60,726 bases of DNA from NCBI GenBank assembly GCA_964598225.1, contig CAZRBG010000036.1, positions 1 to 60,726 of the forward strand, in the 5' to 3' direction. A program made the translations under genes and the position numbers. Positions 44,856 through 54,236 of this stretch are shown here, piece after piece. The stretch comes from SG8-4 sp964598225 (GTDB lineage Bacteria > Planctomycetota > Phycisphaerae > Sedimentisphaerales > Anaerobacaceae). The notes beneath the pieces are model-generated. The model ran no database searches and was not told the DNA's origin. It was given only the letters and a program-made list of their open reading frames with translations. Numbering within the stretch: position 1 is the stretch's first letter; each line of letters opens with the position of its first letter.

Positions 44856-46730
44856 TCAATAGTCAGGCCATATTTCGTAACCGTCGGCGTTTCTCAGGCA
44901 TTGTCTGCAACGCCTTCTGATCTCTTCAGCAACTTCAACCGCTTCAGGATGATCGGCACAGAGATAGCCGGCTTCCTGAGCGAGTTTCCGCGTAATGCTG
45001 TGGTAGGCGCCGATTACGTTATCCTGAGCGCCGCCCATGGACCTCCATTTTTTGCCCAGTTCCAGACAGGCTGAAAGATTCCCCTCGGCTTTGCTTCTTG
45101 TGAGGGCCTTAGTCTCGCGAGCCAATCCGAAGGCATAGTCCAGGGTTTTCATGTTCTCCCTGCTTCTCTCGTATTCCTGCGGGATCTGCTCGACTATCGC
45201 CTGCATTTTGTCCAGGTACGGCTTCAAACTTGGGGAATTTCTTCTCGCGGCAGCCAGAAAGTGTATCATATCGTCGGCAAACTCTCGGTACTCGTCGATT
45301 CTTTCGACGTGGCGTCTGACGAAGTAAAGCATATCGTCTACGGCACCGAGAACGTACTCTTTCTTCTGAACCTCCTCTCCTGCCTTGAAGACCGCTTCGA
45401 TTGCCTCGGTGCACCCGCACGTACAGGCCCGATGCACACCCCATTTGCCTCGCCTGTGATGAGTGCGAAGCGCCCGGCCCGGAAAATCGAGTATGCTTTC
45501 GCACGCCTGCCTGCCCAAAGTCCGCTTCAGTATGTCCACAGGAGTCGTGATCGAGGCGGGCGTTTGCTTGCCTTCGAGGCAATAAATGACGGACCGGCCC
45601 TTGGGCGGAATCTTCTTACTCAATCGAAAATAGCCGTCTCGGCCGTCGAACCAAACCGGGTACGTATAGTGCCCGGTGACGCCGCGCCAGACTTTTGCTT
45701 TGTTCTCCCTGAATGTATAGGTTGTCCTGACCCCGGCCTCCAGCAACTGTGTCGTCCATTTCGCCCGGAAAGGCCTTTTCCAACCGATAGCAATGTCCTT
45801 TTCCAGATAAGAAGGCGTCAATTGCTCCTCGTGCCAGATTCCGGCAGCACTCAGCACGGCCAGATAGAGGCTCTTGCCGTCGTCGGCGTAGTTTAAATAA
45901 TTGAAAGACTCAATTGTGTGCCTTCCCGCCTGTCCGCTGCCCAGCGTCAGTCCCACCTTTACTTCGCCATGAGGCCAGGTGATAACCAGAATATCATTCT
46001 CACCATCTAACAAGCCAAGAAACATATTCTCAGAAGGCATGGAGAGCAATTTCGTCGAGGGATATCGTTCAGGATCGTAAACAAGATCATCGCCTATAAA
46101 GTCAGGCACAACGCCGTGTTGCATTGAACTGAAAATTCTCAAACCATTAACATTTGCCCCTGGCCTTATCTCCACGATCTCGGTCCCATCGAAAACGAAA
46201 ATAACAGAGGCATCGTCGGCGCCCCGGTAGAACACCTCCAACACCACATCGTTACCAGTGTTACGCATCAGCCTGTAACGATCTATTCTGGTTATCCCTG
46301 CCGAATCCCAGCCCCCGACCGCAAGCTCGAATATCTTCCTGTTTCTATCTGCTCCCTCGGCTGCGCTCGGGACAGGCTTTGAGTAGACCCCCACCCTGCC
46401 GGTTTTCGACCGGAAGACAGCCATTAAATGCTCATTCTCCACGACCGCATCGGCCCGGAATGAGTATTCGCAGCCATAATAGCCGGGGTCCGAAGCGGCC
46501 GCGGCCGGGTCCGACTCAAGGGAAAAAAGGTTATGAGGAACGAGTTTCCAACCCGCCCTGCTCGTCAGGTCTCTCTCATTGGCCAAAGGTTCGCCGGTAT
46601 CCCATATTCGGGTACACGTCGAGAATTCGGCGGCCCTGCTTGAAATGACAAATGGAGTCGCTACGAGCGTAAAAACCAACACCGCTTTTGATGCAGGAAC
46701 TCGGAAATCGTCTCTAATTCGATTAAGCAC
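44856..46730 (-). CDS. Exported hypothetical protein, upstream paralogue
   Basis: 624 residues from GTG 46730 (AGAGG 9 nt upstream; TTG 46739 is an alternative). Hydrophobic signal segment ending near SSRAAEF, then TRIWDTGEPL as in its paralogue at 43036-44838. Extra cysteines (CTCGC, about residue 434) are absent from the paralogue. About 8 residues (PVPSAAEGA region) are encoded by a dispersed repeat and missing from the paralogue, marking an in-frame insertion. Function unknown; both end with a CxxC and DGYEIWPDY. Confidence 0.8.
   Translation of the reverse strand: MLNRIRDDFRVPASKAVLVFTLVATPFVISSRAAEFSTCTRIWDTGEPLANERDLTSRAGWKLVPHNLFSLESDPAAAASDPGYYGCEYSFRADAVVENEHLMAVFRSKTGRVGVYSKPVPSAAEGADRNRKIFELAVGGWDSAGITRIDRYRLMRNTGNDVVLEVFYRGADDASVIFVFDGTEIVEIRPGANVNGLRIFSSMQHGVVPDFIGDDLVYDPERYPSTKLLSMPSENMFLGLLDGENDILVITWPHGEVKVGLTLGSGQAGRHTIESFNYLNYADDGKSLYLAVLSAAGIWHEEQLTPSYLEKDIAIGWKRPFRAKWTTQLLEAGVRTTYTFRENKAKVWRGVTGHYTYPVWFDGRDGYFRLSKKIPPKGRSVIYCLEGKQTPASITTPVDILKRTLGRQACESILDFPGRALRTHHRRGKWGVHRACTCGCTEAIEAVFKAGEEVQKKEYVLGAVDDMLYFVRRHVERIDEYREFADDMIHFLAAARRNSPSLKPYLDKMQAIVEQIPQEYERSRENMKTLDYAFGLARETKALTRSKAEGNLSACLELGKKWRSMGGAQDNVIGAYHSITRKLAQEAGYLCADHPEAVEVAEEIRRRCRQCLRNADGYEIWPDY
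46353..46384. repeat. Dispersed repeat inserted in a coding sequence
   Basis: CTCCCTCGGCTGCGCTCGGG followed by ACAGGCTTTGAG, related to the repeats at 40683 and 42070. It encodes the extra peptide PSAAEGA in the minus-strand gene; comparison with the tandem paralogue shows a net gain of about 24 nt. Confidence 0.65.
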
Positions 46731-46951
46731 GAAGACCAACCTCTCTTTACAATTGCATAACCTTATCTAATGTAGTCTGCGATAAATATTAATGCTGCAC
46801 ACGGAGATTTTCAAGCAAAAAAGCGGCATCTCCGGGCCTTGCCCCAAGGCGATTGTTCCAATATACTTAATCCCATGTTGGAGTTTCGAACAACCTCGGG
46901 TCGCGTTTTTTTGTGCGATAGGACATGTATCGCAGCATCGGGAGATTAACT

Positions 46952-48859
46952 ATGCCGAGAAAAGGTTTTGCCTCGATATTCATATTACTTGTGATCTTCT
47001 CCGTCAAGTCAGACGCAAGCAGCATTCGGAAACTGAGTCCGCATGTAACAGTCTGCGAGGGGCCGGTAAACGGGGTCTTTATCAGACAAGACGGGCGGTC
47101 TCTCGTGATTTACGGAGACCCCGAGCAGCATTTGCAGAAAGCCGACAAGGTTCTCTTCACACACAGCCGGCGCGACGTCATTTGGGCCGGACGCAGGCTG
47201 GTTGAAGGCGGGGCAGAAGCCATAGTTCCCAAAAATGAAGTTGAGCAATTCACCGAAACCGACCGGTTCTGGTCGGAATTCGTTCAGAAAAGATTCCACG
47301 ACACCAGACAGCAGAGTACGAAAATACCGATAAAGCCCCTGCAAGTTAGTCGTGCGGTATGGGAAAGCGACACAATCGAATGGAAGGACATCTCCATACA
47401 AGTGACGGATACGCCGGGTTATACGCGAGGCTCGGTCTCATATTTTCTCGACGTGGACGGGCGCAGGTACGGCTTTGTCGGGGACTTGATATACGGCAAC
47501 GGGCAAATAATGGACCTTTACAGCCTTCAGGATGCAGTCGCAGGGGCGAGAATCGGCGGCTATCACGGTTACGCCGGACGAATCGGCGATTTGATCGCAA
47601 GCCTGCGGAAGGTGCTCGACCGAAAGCCGGATATCTTGATCCCGGCGCGCGGCCCCGCCATTGAGGAACCTCAATCGGCCGTAAGGCTCCTGATAGAACG
47701 AGTACAAGCTGCATACGCGAATTACCTGTCGATCAACGCCGGACACTGGTATTTCAAGGACCGCTACGATACGCTCGCCAGGCGAGCACTCGGATCGCCT
47801 GAGCGGGTCGATTGGATGCCGTACGCCACGGTGGTGAAACAAAAGCCGCCGGAGTGGGTTATTCCAATTCGCAACGCTCGACTGATTGTATCTGAAGACG
47901 GATCGGGATTCCTGATCGACTGTGGTTCAAAAGCCATCATCGACGAAATCGGCAAGCTGATGGAGGCCGGCAAGGTATCGACAATAGACGGGATCTACAT
48001 AACTCACTATCACAACGACCACACAAACTTCGTCGGTGAGGCTGTTAAGGAGTTCAATTGCCCTGTTTATAGCTGCCGGGAGTTAGCGGACATACTCGAG
48101 CGTCCGGGTGCTTATCGGCTTCCGTGTCTGACGCACAAACCGATCTCAAACCTCGCGCCTCTTGCCGAGGGTCAGAAAATGCGCTGGAAGGAATTCGAAT
48201 TGACCTCCTACTTTTTCCCCGGACAAACCCTGTATCACGGTGCTTTGCTCGCCGAGCGAAAAAATGGCGGCAAGATTTTCTTCATCGGCGATTCCTTCAC
48301 TCCATCGGGAATAGATGATTATTGCCTGCTCAATCGCAATTTCCTCCACGAGCAAATGGGATATTTCTATTGCCTAGATTTTCTGAAAAAGATGCCGCAG
48401 GATTATTTGCTCGTAAATCAACACGTAGTCGAGCCATTCCGCTATGACAAGGCTCAGATCGGACACATGTCGAACGTACTGATGAAGCGAAAAGCGATCA
48501 TGGCGGATCTTTTTCCGTGGAACGAGCCAAATTACGGAATTGACGAACGATGGGTAAGGATTTACCCCTACGGACAACGAGCAGAGCAGGGTCAGACGAT
48601 CGAAATCACCGTCAAGATCGTGAACCATTCAAACGCCGCTGAAATATTCACAGTCAGGCCGAATGTTCCCGATGGATTTCGGCTGATGCCTGAAAAGATT
48701 TCCGCAACTGTAGAACCGCTCAAGGAATCCGATATGCGTTTCAGAGTAACAGTGCCGCCAAACGTCTCAGAGAGTCCGAAAGTCATTACCTGTGACGTGG
48801 CGTTTGCCGGGTGGGATCTGCGTCATTGGTGCGAAGCCTTAGTGGAAATCGTCCGCTAA
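46952..48859 (+). CDS. Exported double metallo-beta-lactamase-fold protein
   Basis: 635 residues from ATG 46952 (GGGAG upstream), with a signal peptide ending near residue 22. Two MBL-fold domains in tandem. The first (about 25-270) has lost the metal motif (THSRRDV where THxHxDH is expected) but keeps DTPGYTRGSVSY and FVGDLI. The second (about 300-515) has an intact THYHNDHTN and FFIGDSF. A C-terminal beta-sandwich (about 535-635) resembles NEW3/CARDB-like domains. Substrate unknown; hydrolysis would occur outside the cytoplasm. Divergent from the paralogous pair. Confidence 0.85.
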   Translation: MPRKGFASIFILLVIFSVKSDASSIRKLSPHVTVCEGPVNGVFIRQDGRSLVIYGDPEQHLQKADKVLFTHSRRDVIWAGRRLVEGGAEAIVPKNEVEQFTETDRFWSEFVQKRFHDTRQQSTKIPIKPLQVSRAVWESDTIEWKDISIQVTDTPGYTRGSVSYFLDVDGRRYGFVGDLIYGNGQIMDLYSLQDAVAGARIGGYHGYAGRIGDLIASLRKVLDRKPDILIPARGPAIEEPQSAVRLLIERVQAAYANYLSINAGHWYFKDRYDTLARRALGSPERVDWMPYATVVKQKPPEWVIPIRNARLIVSEDGSGFLIDCGSKAIIDEIGKLMEAGKVSTIDGIYITHYHNDHTNFVGEAVKEFNCPVYSCRELADILERPGAYRLPCLTHKPISNLAPLAEGQKMRWKEFELTSYFFPGQTLYHGALLAERKNGGKIFFIGDSFTPSGIDDYCLLNRNFLHEQMGYFYCLDFLKKMPQDYLLVNQHVVEPFRYDKAQIGHMSNVLMKRKAIMADLFPWNEPNYGIDERWVRIYPYGQRAEQGQTIEITVKIVNHSNAAEIFTVRPNVPDGFRLMPEKISATVEPLKESDMRFRVTVPPNVSESPKVITCDVAFAGWDLRHWCEALVEIVR

Positions 48860-48866
48860 TAAAACG

Positions 48867-48890
48867 GCGCGATAAGCAGACGCGCTTTGC
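48867..48890 (+). terminator. Possible terminator after the MBL gene
   Basis: GCGCG and CGCGC arms with a 9-nt loop, followed by TTTGCTG; the U-run is short, so the call is weak. Confidence 0.3.
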
Positions 48891-48994
48891 TGAGTATTTC
48901 CTGTCGCACTGATAGCGTCAAGCTGATAAAATAAATCCGTTTGCATAAGTTCAAATGGAATTCGGCCGTTCGGCGGAGGCAGGAGATTCAGGCC

Positions 48995-51328
48995 ATGAAA
49001 ATGAAAAATTTACGAGCAAAAGCTGATTCCCAAAAGCACGGTCAATCTGAAAAAGAGTTGATGATAAGCGATACAGGCAAGCTTGACAATGCACCTGATC
49101 AGCTTAAGATCACCCAGTATTGTCTGGATAACGCCGCAGAGGCAATCTACTGGATGACGGCAAATGCCCGATTTACCTATGTGAACGAGACAGCCTGCCG
49201 CGCGCTGGGATATTCCCGCCGGGAGCTTCTGTCTATGACGGTGCACGACATCGATCCGAACTTCCCAAAAGAGGCATGGGCAGACCATTGGCAACAATTG
49301 CAACGCCGGGGATCATTCACTTTCGAATCCCTTCATCGCAGAAAAAACGGCAAGACGTTTCCTGTAGAAATCACCGTCAATTATCTGAAATACGGAACGA
49401 GAGAATATAACTGTGCTTTCGTTCGAGATATTACCGAACGTAAGATGGGTATTGAACAGCTACGCACAAGTGAGCAGAGATATCGTACGCTTGCCGACAA
49501 TATTGGTATCGGCATTGCTCACGTGGACATCGACCACAACATTGTCATAGTCAATTCCGCCGTAGGCAGCATGTTCAATCTGGACCCTTCGGAGTTCGTC
49601 GGCAAGAAATGCTACAAGATGTTCGAAGGGATTCGAGACACCTGTTCCAATTGTCCGGGAGACGAAGCGATAAAAACCGGCAGACCTGCTAAGATCGAAG
49701 CCGAAGGAGTGCGTGGGGATGGAAGCCGTTTTCCGCTTCGCGTGCAGGCGTTTCCGCTTTTTTCAGAAGACGGAACGCCGACCGGATTCATCGAGGTGGC
49801 AGAGGATCTGACCGAGCCAAAACGCACGGAAGAGGAAATCGAACAATTCTTCAACATGACAGGCTACATGATCTGTGTGGCCACGCTTGACGGCTATTTC
49901 ACGAAGGTCAATGATTCTTTCGAACAGACGCTCGGATATTCCCGACAGGAACTGCTCAGCAAACCTTATCTCGATTTCGTTCACCCCGACGACAAAGAAA
50001 AAACCATAGCGGTCGTGGAAAAAAACCTTATCCTGGGCGAGCAGGTTTTCGGCTTTGAGAATCGATACAGGTGCAAGGACGGCTCGTACAAATGGCTCTC
50101 CTGGGCTTCCCGTCCGATTGTGGAGAGGGGCATTACATACGCTATAGCTTACGATATTACCGATCGAAAGCTCGCCGAACAGGCTGTTAAGGAAACTCAA
50201 GAGCGATTCAGCGATTTCTTCGTCAATGCGCCCATTGGTTTCCATATAGTCGGGCCGGACCAGGTATTAATCGATATCAACCAGGCCGAACTGGACATGC
50301 TCGGGTATGAAAAAGACGAGGTAGTCGGAAAGAAAAAGTGGACGGACCTGATAGTGCCGGAGCAGAAGCAACAGTTTGAGAAGCAGTGGTACGACATAAC
50401 CACAAAGGGCCAGGCCAAGAATCTCGAGTACACTCTTGCCCACAAAGACGGATACCGCATTGAGGTTGTCTTGAACGCTTCGTCCCGATTCGACGAGAGT
50501 GGCAATTTGGTAAACACACGCGGCAGCGTACTGAACATCACCGCTCGCAAGCGGGCGGAAAAGGCTCGCAGCAATTTGATCAGGGAACTTGAGGACAAGC
50601 ACAAGGAGCTTGAGGCTGTCCTGTACGCCGCTTCTCACGATTTAAAGTCGCCTCTGGTCAACATTCAGGGATTCGGCCACGAGCTTTTAGAGAGTTGCAA
50701 TTCTGTAAGATCGGCCCTGTCTGGAGAAAAAAAGGATGCAAATATAGAAAAAGCTGTGGACACAGCTCTCAATAAAGATATACCTGAATCTTTGGAATTT
50801 ATTTTGACAAGCATCAAGAAAATGGATTCGCTATTGTCGGGACTCCTGGACGTTTGTCGCCTTAACACTGCGGCAGTCAACATCGGAGTGATAGACATGA
50901 ATAAAATGATGGCCGAAGTGGTCGCAAGCGTGGAATACCAAATAGAGAATACCGGTGCGAAGGTCGAAACCGAGACTCTGCCGCCCTGCCTGGGGGATTC
51001 TTCGCAGATAAATCGAGTATTTACAAATCTGCTGACTAACGCATTGAAATTTCTGAGTCCTGAAAGGCCCGGTCATATCCGTATCCACGCCGGAAGACGA
51101 AGAAATCAGAGCATCTACTGTGTGCAAGACAATGGGATAGGAATAGACCCCGATCACCTGGACAAAATATTCGAGATATTCTACCAGCTCGATCCGGCCG
51201 GAAGGCAAGGCGAAGGGATCGGTTTGGCTATAGTCAAACGTATAATCGACAGGCATAATGGTAAGATATGGGCCGAATCCATAGCCGGAAGGGGCAGCAA
51301 GTTCGTCGTAGCCCTGCCGGGTGTATAA
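48995..51328 (+). CDS. Multi-PAS sensor histidine kinase
   Basis: 777 residues from ATG 48995 (AGGAG 9 nt upstream). Four consecutive PAS domains (about 35-155, 157-270, 275-395 and 400-525), each with PAC-type ends such as FVRDITERK, a HisKA domain with ASHDLKSPLVN (His548) and HATPase_c with N-box NLLTNALKFL, G1 DNGIGID and GEGIGLAIVKRIIDRHNG. The second PAS carries a C-x-x-C pair (DTCSNC) that could bind a metal or respond to redox. No membrane helices, so it senses the cytoplasm. First gene of the kinase/receiver cluster. Confidence 0.92.
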   Translation: MKMKNLRAKADSQKHGQSEKELMISDTGKLDNAPDQLKITQYCLDNAAEAIYWMTANARFTYVNETACRALGYSRRELLSMTVHDIDPNFPKEAWADHWQQLQRRGSFTFESLHRRKNGKTFPVEITVNYLKYGTREYNCAFVRDITERKMGIEQLRTSEQRYRTLADNIGIGIAHVDIDHNIVIVNSAVGSMFNLDPSEFVGKKCYKMFEGIRDTCSNCPGDEAIKTGRPAKIEAEGVRGDGSRFPLRVQAFPLFSEDGTPTGFIEVAEDLTEPKRTEEEIEQFFNMTGYMICVATLDGYFTKVNDSFEQTLGYSRQELLSKPYLDFVHPDDKEKTIAVVEKNLILGEQVFGFENRYRCKDGSYKWLSWASRPIVERGITYAIAYDITDRKLAEQAVKETQERFSDFFVNAPIGFHIVGPDQVLIDINQAELDMLGYEKDEVVGKKKWTDLIVPEQKQQFEKQWYDITTKGQAKNLEYTLAHKDGYRIEVVLNASSRFDESGNLVNTRGSVLNITARKRAEKARSNLIRELEDKHKELEAVLYAASHDLKSPLVNIQGFGHELLESCNSVRSALSGEKKDANIEKAVDTALNKDIPESLEFILTSIKKMDSLLSGLLDVCRLNTAAVNIGVIDMNKMMAEVVASVEYQIENTGAKVETETLPPCLGDSSQINRVFTNLLTNALKFLSPERPGHIRIHAGRRRNQSIYCVQDNGIGIDPDHLDKIFEIFYQLDPAGRQGEGIGLAIVKRIIDRHNGKIWAESIAGRGSKFVVALPGV

Positions 51329-51360
51329 AGGTCCCGAAAAACCGCACGAAAAGAGATAAT

Positions 51361-51801
51361 ATGAAAAGAGACGGCGTTATCATCATCTCCGAAAAAAACG
51401 AGAGACATTTCAACATGATAAGGAACGGTCTACTGCGTGCAGGCGTTAATAACAATATAATGCATCTTGCCGATGGTCGGCAAAGTCTTGATTTTCTCTA
51501 TGAAATTACTCAGAAAACGAACGGAGAATTAGATGGCCGGGAATACATACTGTTTATGGATATTGATCTTCCAGATGTCAGCGGTATTGAAATACTTGAA
51601 AAGATCAAGGCGGATAATATGCTGAGCAAGATTCCGGTCGTCGTGTTGACCGAGAAAGACGATCCATGGACAATCGATCATTGTTACGATCTCGGGTGCT
51701 GTACTTACGTAGTCAAGCCCGCCGAAGGTGAAATCTTCGAAGATAGTATAAAGAAGATTGGGAGCTTCCTTTCGGTTGTAAAGATAACACCGCTCAGATA
51801 G
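51361..51801 (+). CDS. Single-domain response regulator with atypical acidic pocket
   Basis: 146 residues, receiver domain only. Phospho-acceptor Asp67 in FMDIDLPDVSG, the switch Thr in VVVLTEKDD and the lysine in VVKPAEG are present. The paired acidic residues after the first strand are replaced by SEKN, so Mg2+ binding may be altered. Start at 51361 is chosen by the position of the receiver fold; upstream frame overlaps the kinase gene. Follows the kinase by 32 nt. Confidence 0.85.
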   Translation: MKRDGVIIISEKNERHFNMIRNGLLRAGVNNNIMHLADGRQSLDFLYEITQKTNGELDGREYILFMDIDLPDVSGIEILEKIKADNMLSKIPVVVLTEKDDPWTIDHCYDLGCCTYVVKPAEGEIFEDSIKKIGSFLSVVKITPLR

Positions 51802-51818
51802 CCGGGGATCAGTTGCCT

Positions 51819-52262
51819 ATGAATAAAGACATGGTCGTTTTAATCGCGGAAGATGACGCCGGCCACTTCCAGCTTATAAAGAAGAATCTGTGGTTAGCGT
51901 GCGTTAATAACGATATTCTCCAGTTCAAGGACGGCCGGCAAATCCTGGATTTCTTGCTTAAAGCCGGTGACGGGCCACACCTGGACGAGACAAAACAATA
52001 CATCGTGCTACTCGACGTGCGGATGCCCAAGGTAGACGGACTGGACGTACTAAAGAAAATGAAGGAAGAGAAAAGGCTCCGCAAGATACCCGTTATAATG
52101 CTCACCACGACAAGCGAGTCGAGCATGATCGAAGAATCCTACAACCTGGGCTGCAGTTGCTACATGGTCAAACCTGTGGACTACCATCGTTTCATGGAAG
52201 CCGTGCAGAATCTCGGAAAATTCCTTTCACTCGACGGCCTCAGACTTCCCTCTATCGGATGA
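51819..52262 (+). CDS. Single-domain response regulator (Rcp1-like)
   Basis: 147 residues, canonical receiver: AEDDA acidic pair, Asp66 in LLDVRMPKVDG, LTTTSES and MVKPVDYHRF. It is closely related to the receiver at 6812-7246 (shared MVK and VDY ending), linking the two signalling clusters. TTG at 51813 is an alternative start. No output domain. Confidence 0.9.
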   Translation: MNKDMVVLIAEDDAGHFQLIKKNLWLACVNNDILQFKDGRQILDFLLKAGDGPHLDETKQYIVLLDVRMPKVDGLDVLKKMKEEKRLRKIPVIMLTTTSESSMIEESYNLGCSCYMVKPVDYHRFMEAVQNLGKFLSLDGLRLPSIG

Positions 52263-52309
52263 TCCCGCAACGCAACACACCCAAAGCAATGATAGTTCGA
52301 AGAGAAAAA

Positions 52310-52382
52310 TGAGAGCGCTGGGACTTGAACCCAGGACCTACGGCTTAAAAGGCCGTTGCTCTACCGACTGAGCTACACTCCC
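52310..52382 (-). tRNA. tRNA-Lys (anticodon UUU)
   Basis: 73-nt cloverleaf on the minus strand: acceptor GGGAGTG paired with CGCTCTC (two G-U pairs), D-arm GCTC/GAGC, anticodon stem ACGGC/GCCGT with loop CTTTTAA (anticodon TTT), T-arm CTGGG/CCCAG with TTCAAGT, discriminator A, no encoded CCA. It lies 57 nt from the integrase stop and is the likely integration landmark. Confidence 0.95.
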
Positions 52383-52439
52383 CAAAAATCCTAAGTCACG
52401 ACAATATAACAACTTCCCAAACATGCTGTCAACCATTTT

Positions 52440-53642
52440 TTAGCCTCCAGAAGCAGGCGTACCAAAACGTACCAATTTTTGACGCAGGCCTTGGGTGGTC
52501 GCAACCCTTGCACGGCGGACTAGATCATCCGCTACGGCAAGGTAAAACTTGTGGGTTGTTGAAAAACTAGCGTGCCCAGCAAGGACCATTACATCGTGTT
52601 CACTCATGCCGTTGGCAAGCCACATACTTATGGCTGTCCGACGGAAATCATGGAAGGTTCCCTTATTAACACCCGCTTTTCTGAGGATATTATTGAACTG
52701 TCGCCGAAAGTTATTTACGACCTTGAGCCGAGAATCCGTGAGGGTCCACTTTCCTTTCGCCCTGAGAACATTCTTAATGTAATCGTATCTTGCTACAGGA
52801 ACGAAACCATAAGGATATCTTTCCGGCTGCTGAGCTTGGTGATCCGCGAGCATCTGAACAATTTCCTCCGTCAATGGGAGATTTCTGTGGTCAGCATCCT
52901 TGACCAGCCATTCCCAAGTTACCTTTGTGTTCTGCTTGGGATTTACCTCGATCGTCTGTGCGTCAAAATCAACATCTCCCCAGGTGCAGTTAAGAAGCTC
53001 TGCCCGTCTCATCGCAGTGGCTAGAGCCACTGTGATCAACAAATCCCATTTCAGAGATCTTTTCAAGTCGCTTTTGACAGCATATTGCTGGGCAGCCTTA
53101 AGAATCTGCCTGCACTGGTCATCAGCATAAATATTGATCTTCTTTTTGGGTGATTTCGGTACGGCGATATGCTGCAACGGGTTTTCATCGAGCTGCTTCC
53201 GGTTGACTGCAAGCTTGAATAACCTCTTTATGGCTCGAAGCTTTTTTGACACTGTTGCGCTGCTATTGCCACGATCAAGACATGCTTGGTTATAAAGCTC
53301 ACCATGTGCCAGTGTGACACTCTGAAAATCAACATTTCCGATTGTTCTGATGAAATCATTCATAGCTGCTTCAGCTATACGTCTTGTACTTTCTCTGATC
53401 TGATCTCCTGTCCTTGCCAGGCTGTCTTTTGTGAACTCCCTGAGCCTCATGGTGTCGGGCTCAGTGTAGCCCATTCTGAGTTCTCTTTCCTTTTGGGCAC
53501 GTTGTCTTTCAGCTTTTCGCTGATTTGTATGACCAAGACTTTCACATTTTCGTTTCCCATCTTCACCTGTATAACGCAGGGCATAGGTAAATTCCCGACC
53601 ACCACACCGTGGCCGCTTATTGAGCTTCACCAACTGTTTCAT
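52440..53642 (-). CDS. int: Tyrosine-type site-specific integrase
   Basis: 400 residues from ATG 53642, which has a near-perfect AAAGGAGGT upstream. N-terminal SAM-like core-binding domain (about 75-175), then the catalytic domain with the R-H-R-Y set: ATAMRRAEL (first Arg), HDFRRTA (His and second Arg), GHASFSTTHKFYL (second His and the Tyr nucleophile). Integrates and excises the element, presumably at tRNA-Lys(UUU). Its 3' end points to the 5' side of the tRNA gene, not the usual 3' side. Confidence 0.93.
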   Translation of the reverse strand: MKQLVKLNKRPRCGGREFTYALRYTGEDGKRKCESLGHTNQRKAERQRAQKERELRMGYTEPDTMRLREFTKDSLARTGDQIRESTRRIAEAAMNDFIRTIGNVDFQSVTLAHGELYNQACLDRGNSSATVSKKLRAIKRLFKLAVNRKQLDENPLQHIAVPKSPKKKINIYADDQCRQILKAAQQYAVKSDLKRSLKWDLLITVALATAMRRAELLNCTWGDVDFDAQTIEVNPKQNTKVTWEWLVKDADHRNLPLTEEIVQMLADHQAQQPERYPYGFVPVARYDYIKNVLRAKGKWTLTDSRLKVVNNFRRQFNNILRKAGVNKGTFHDFRRTAISMWLANGMSEHDVMVLAGHASFSTTHKFYLAVADDLVRRARVATTQGLRQKLVRFGTPASGG

Positions 53643-53720
53643 ATTACCTCCTTTCTGATGCCGGTTCAGCTCACACGATATGAACCGGATCATACTCGAC
53701 CACAAACTAAAGCGCAAGTT

Positions 53721-53978
53721 CTATTTCCCGAAATTTGTTTCTTTTTCTATCCATTCCAAAACGACCTTTCTAGGGTACAAAGCTTTGCGACATATATGGA
53801 TTCTTGGCAAACCTCGGAATTTCTTCAGGTGCTCAATGACATTATGATAGTCATTAGAACTGCTGATCTCAGGTATCCTGAGAAACTGAATTAGTTCAGA
53901 TTCAGTCATCAACTCAGAATTATCGAGAATCATCGTTGGGACATGTTCGCATGGAGGCTGGTCGTTATCTGAATTCAT
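53721..53978 (-). CDS. Excisionase-like HTH protein
   Basis: 85 residues. The segment TESELIQFLRIPEI...GLPRIHICRKALYPRKVVLEWIEKE (about 25-80) is the HTH_17/excisionase pattern in which a winged helix is followed by an xxF/YPRxxVxxWI end. Immediately upstream of and co-directional with the integrase, so it probably directs excision. Start ATG 53978 with GGAAG 8 nt upstream. Confidence 0.8.
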   Translation of the reverse strand: MNSDNDQPPCEHVPTMILDNSELMTESELIQFLRIPEISSSNDYHNVIEHLKKFRGLPRIHICRKALYPRKVVLEWIEKETNFGK

Positions 53979-54236
53979 TTCGCTGCTTCCGTTTCACGCC
54001 TCACGGACGTTTACTTGGCTAATTCTGTCTTTCTTCTACTTCGCAAGCAAAAGCGGCAGTATTCCTGTCATCTTTTCATCTGCGCATTAATATCGTGAAG
54101 AATCCGTGTTCTTGTGGCTTAAAAGAAAAGTGAGTCCTCTTGTAGTCACCTGAAACCAGAGGAGCCATTCTGCCGCTATAACTGAGGGCAAAGAAAGTGC
54201 AGAATGATGTTCACACTGGACATGTGAGGTATATGT

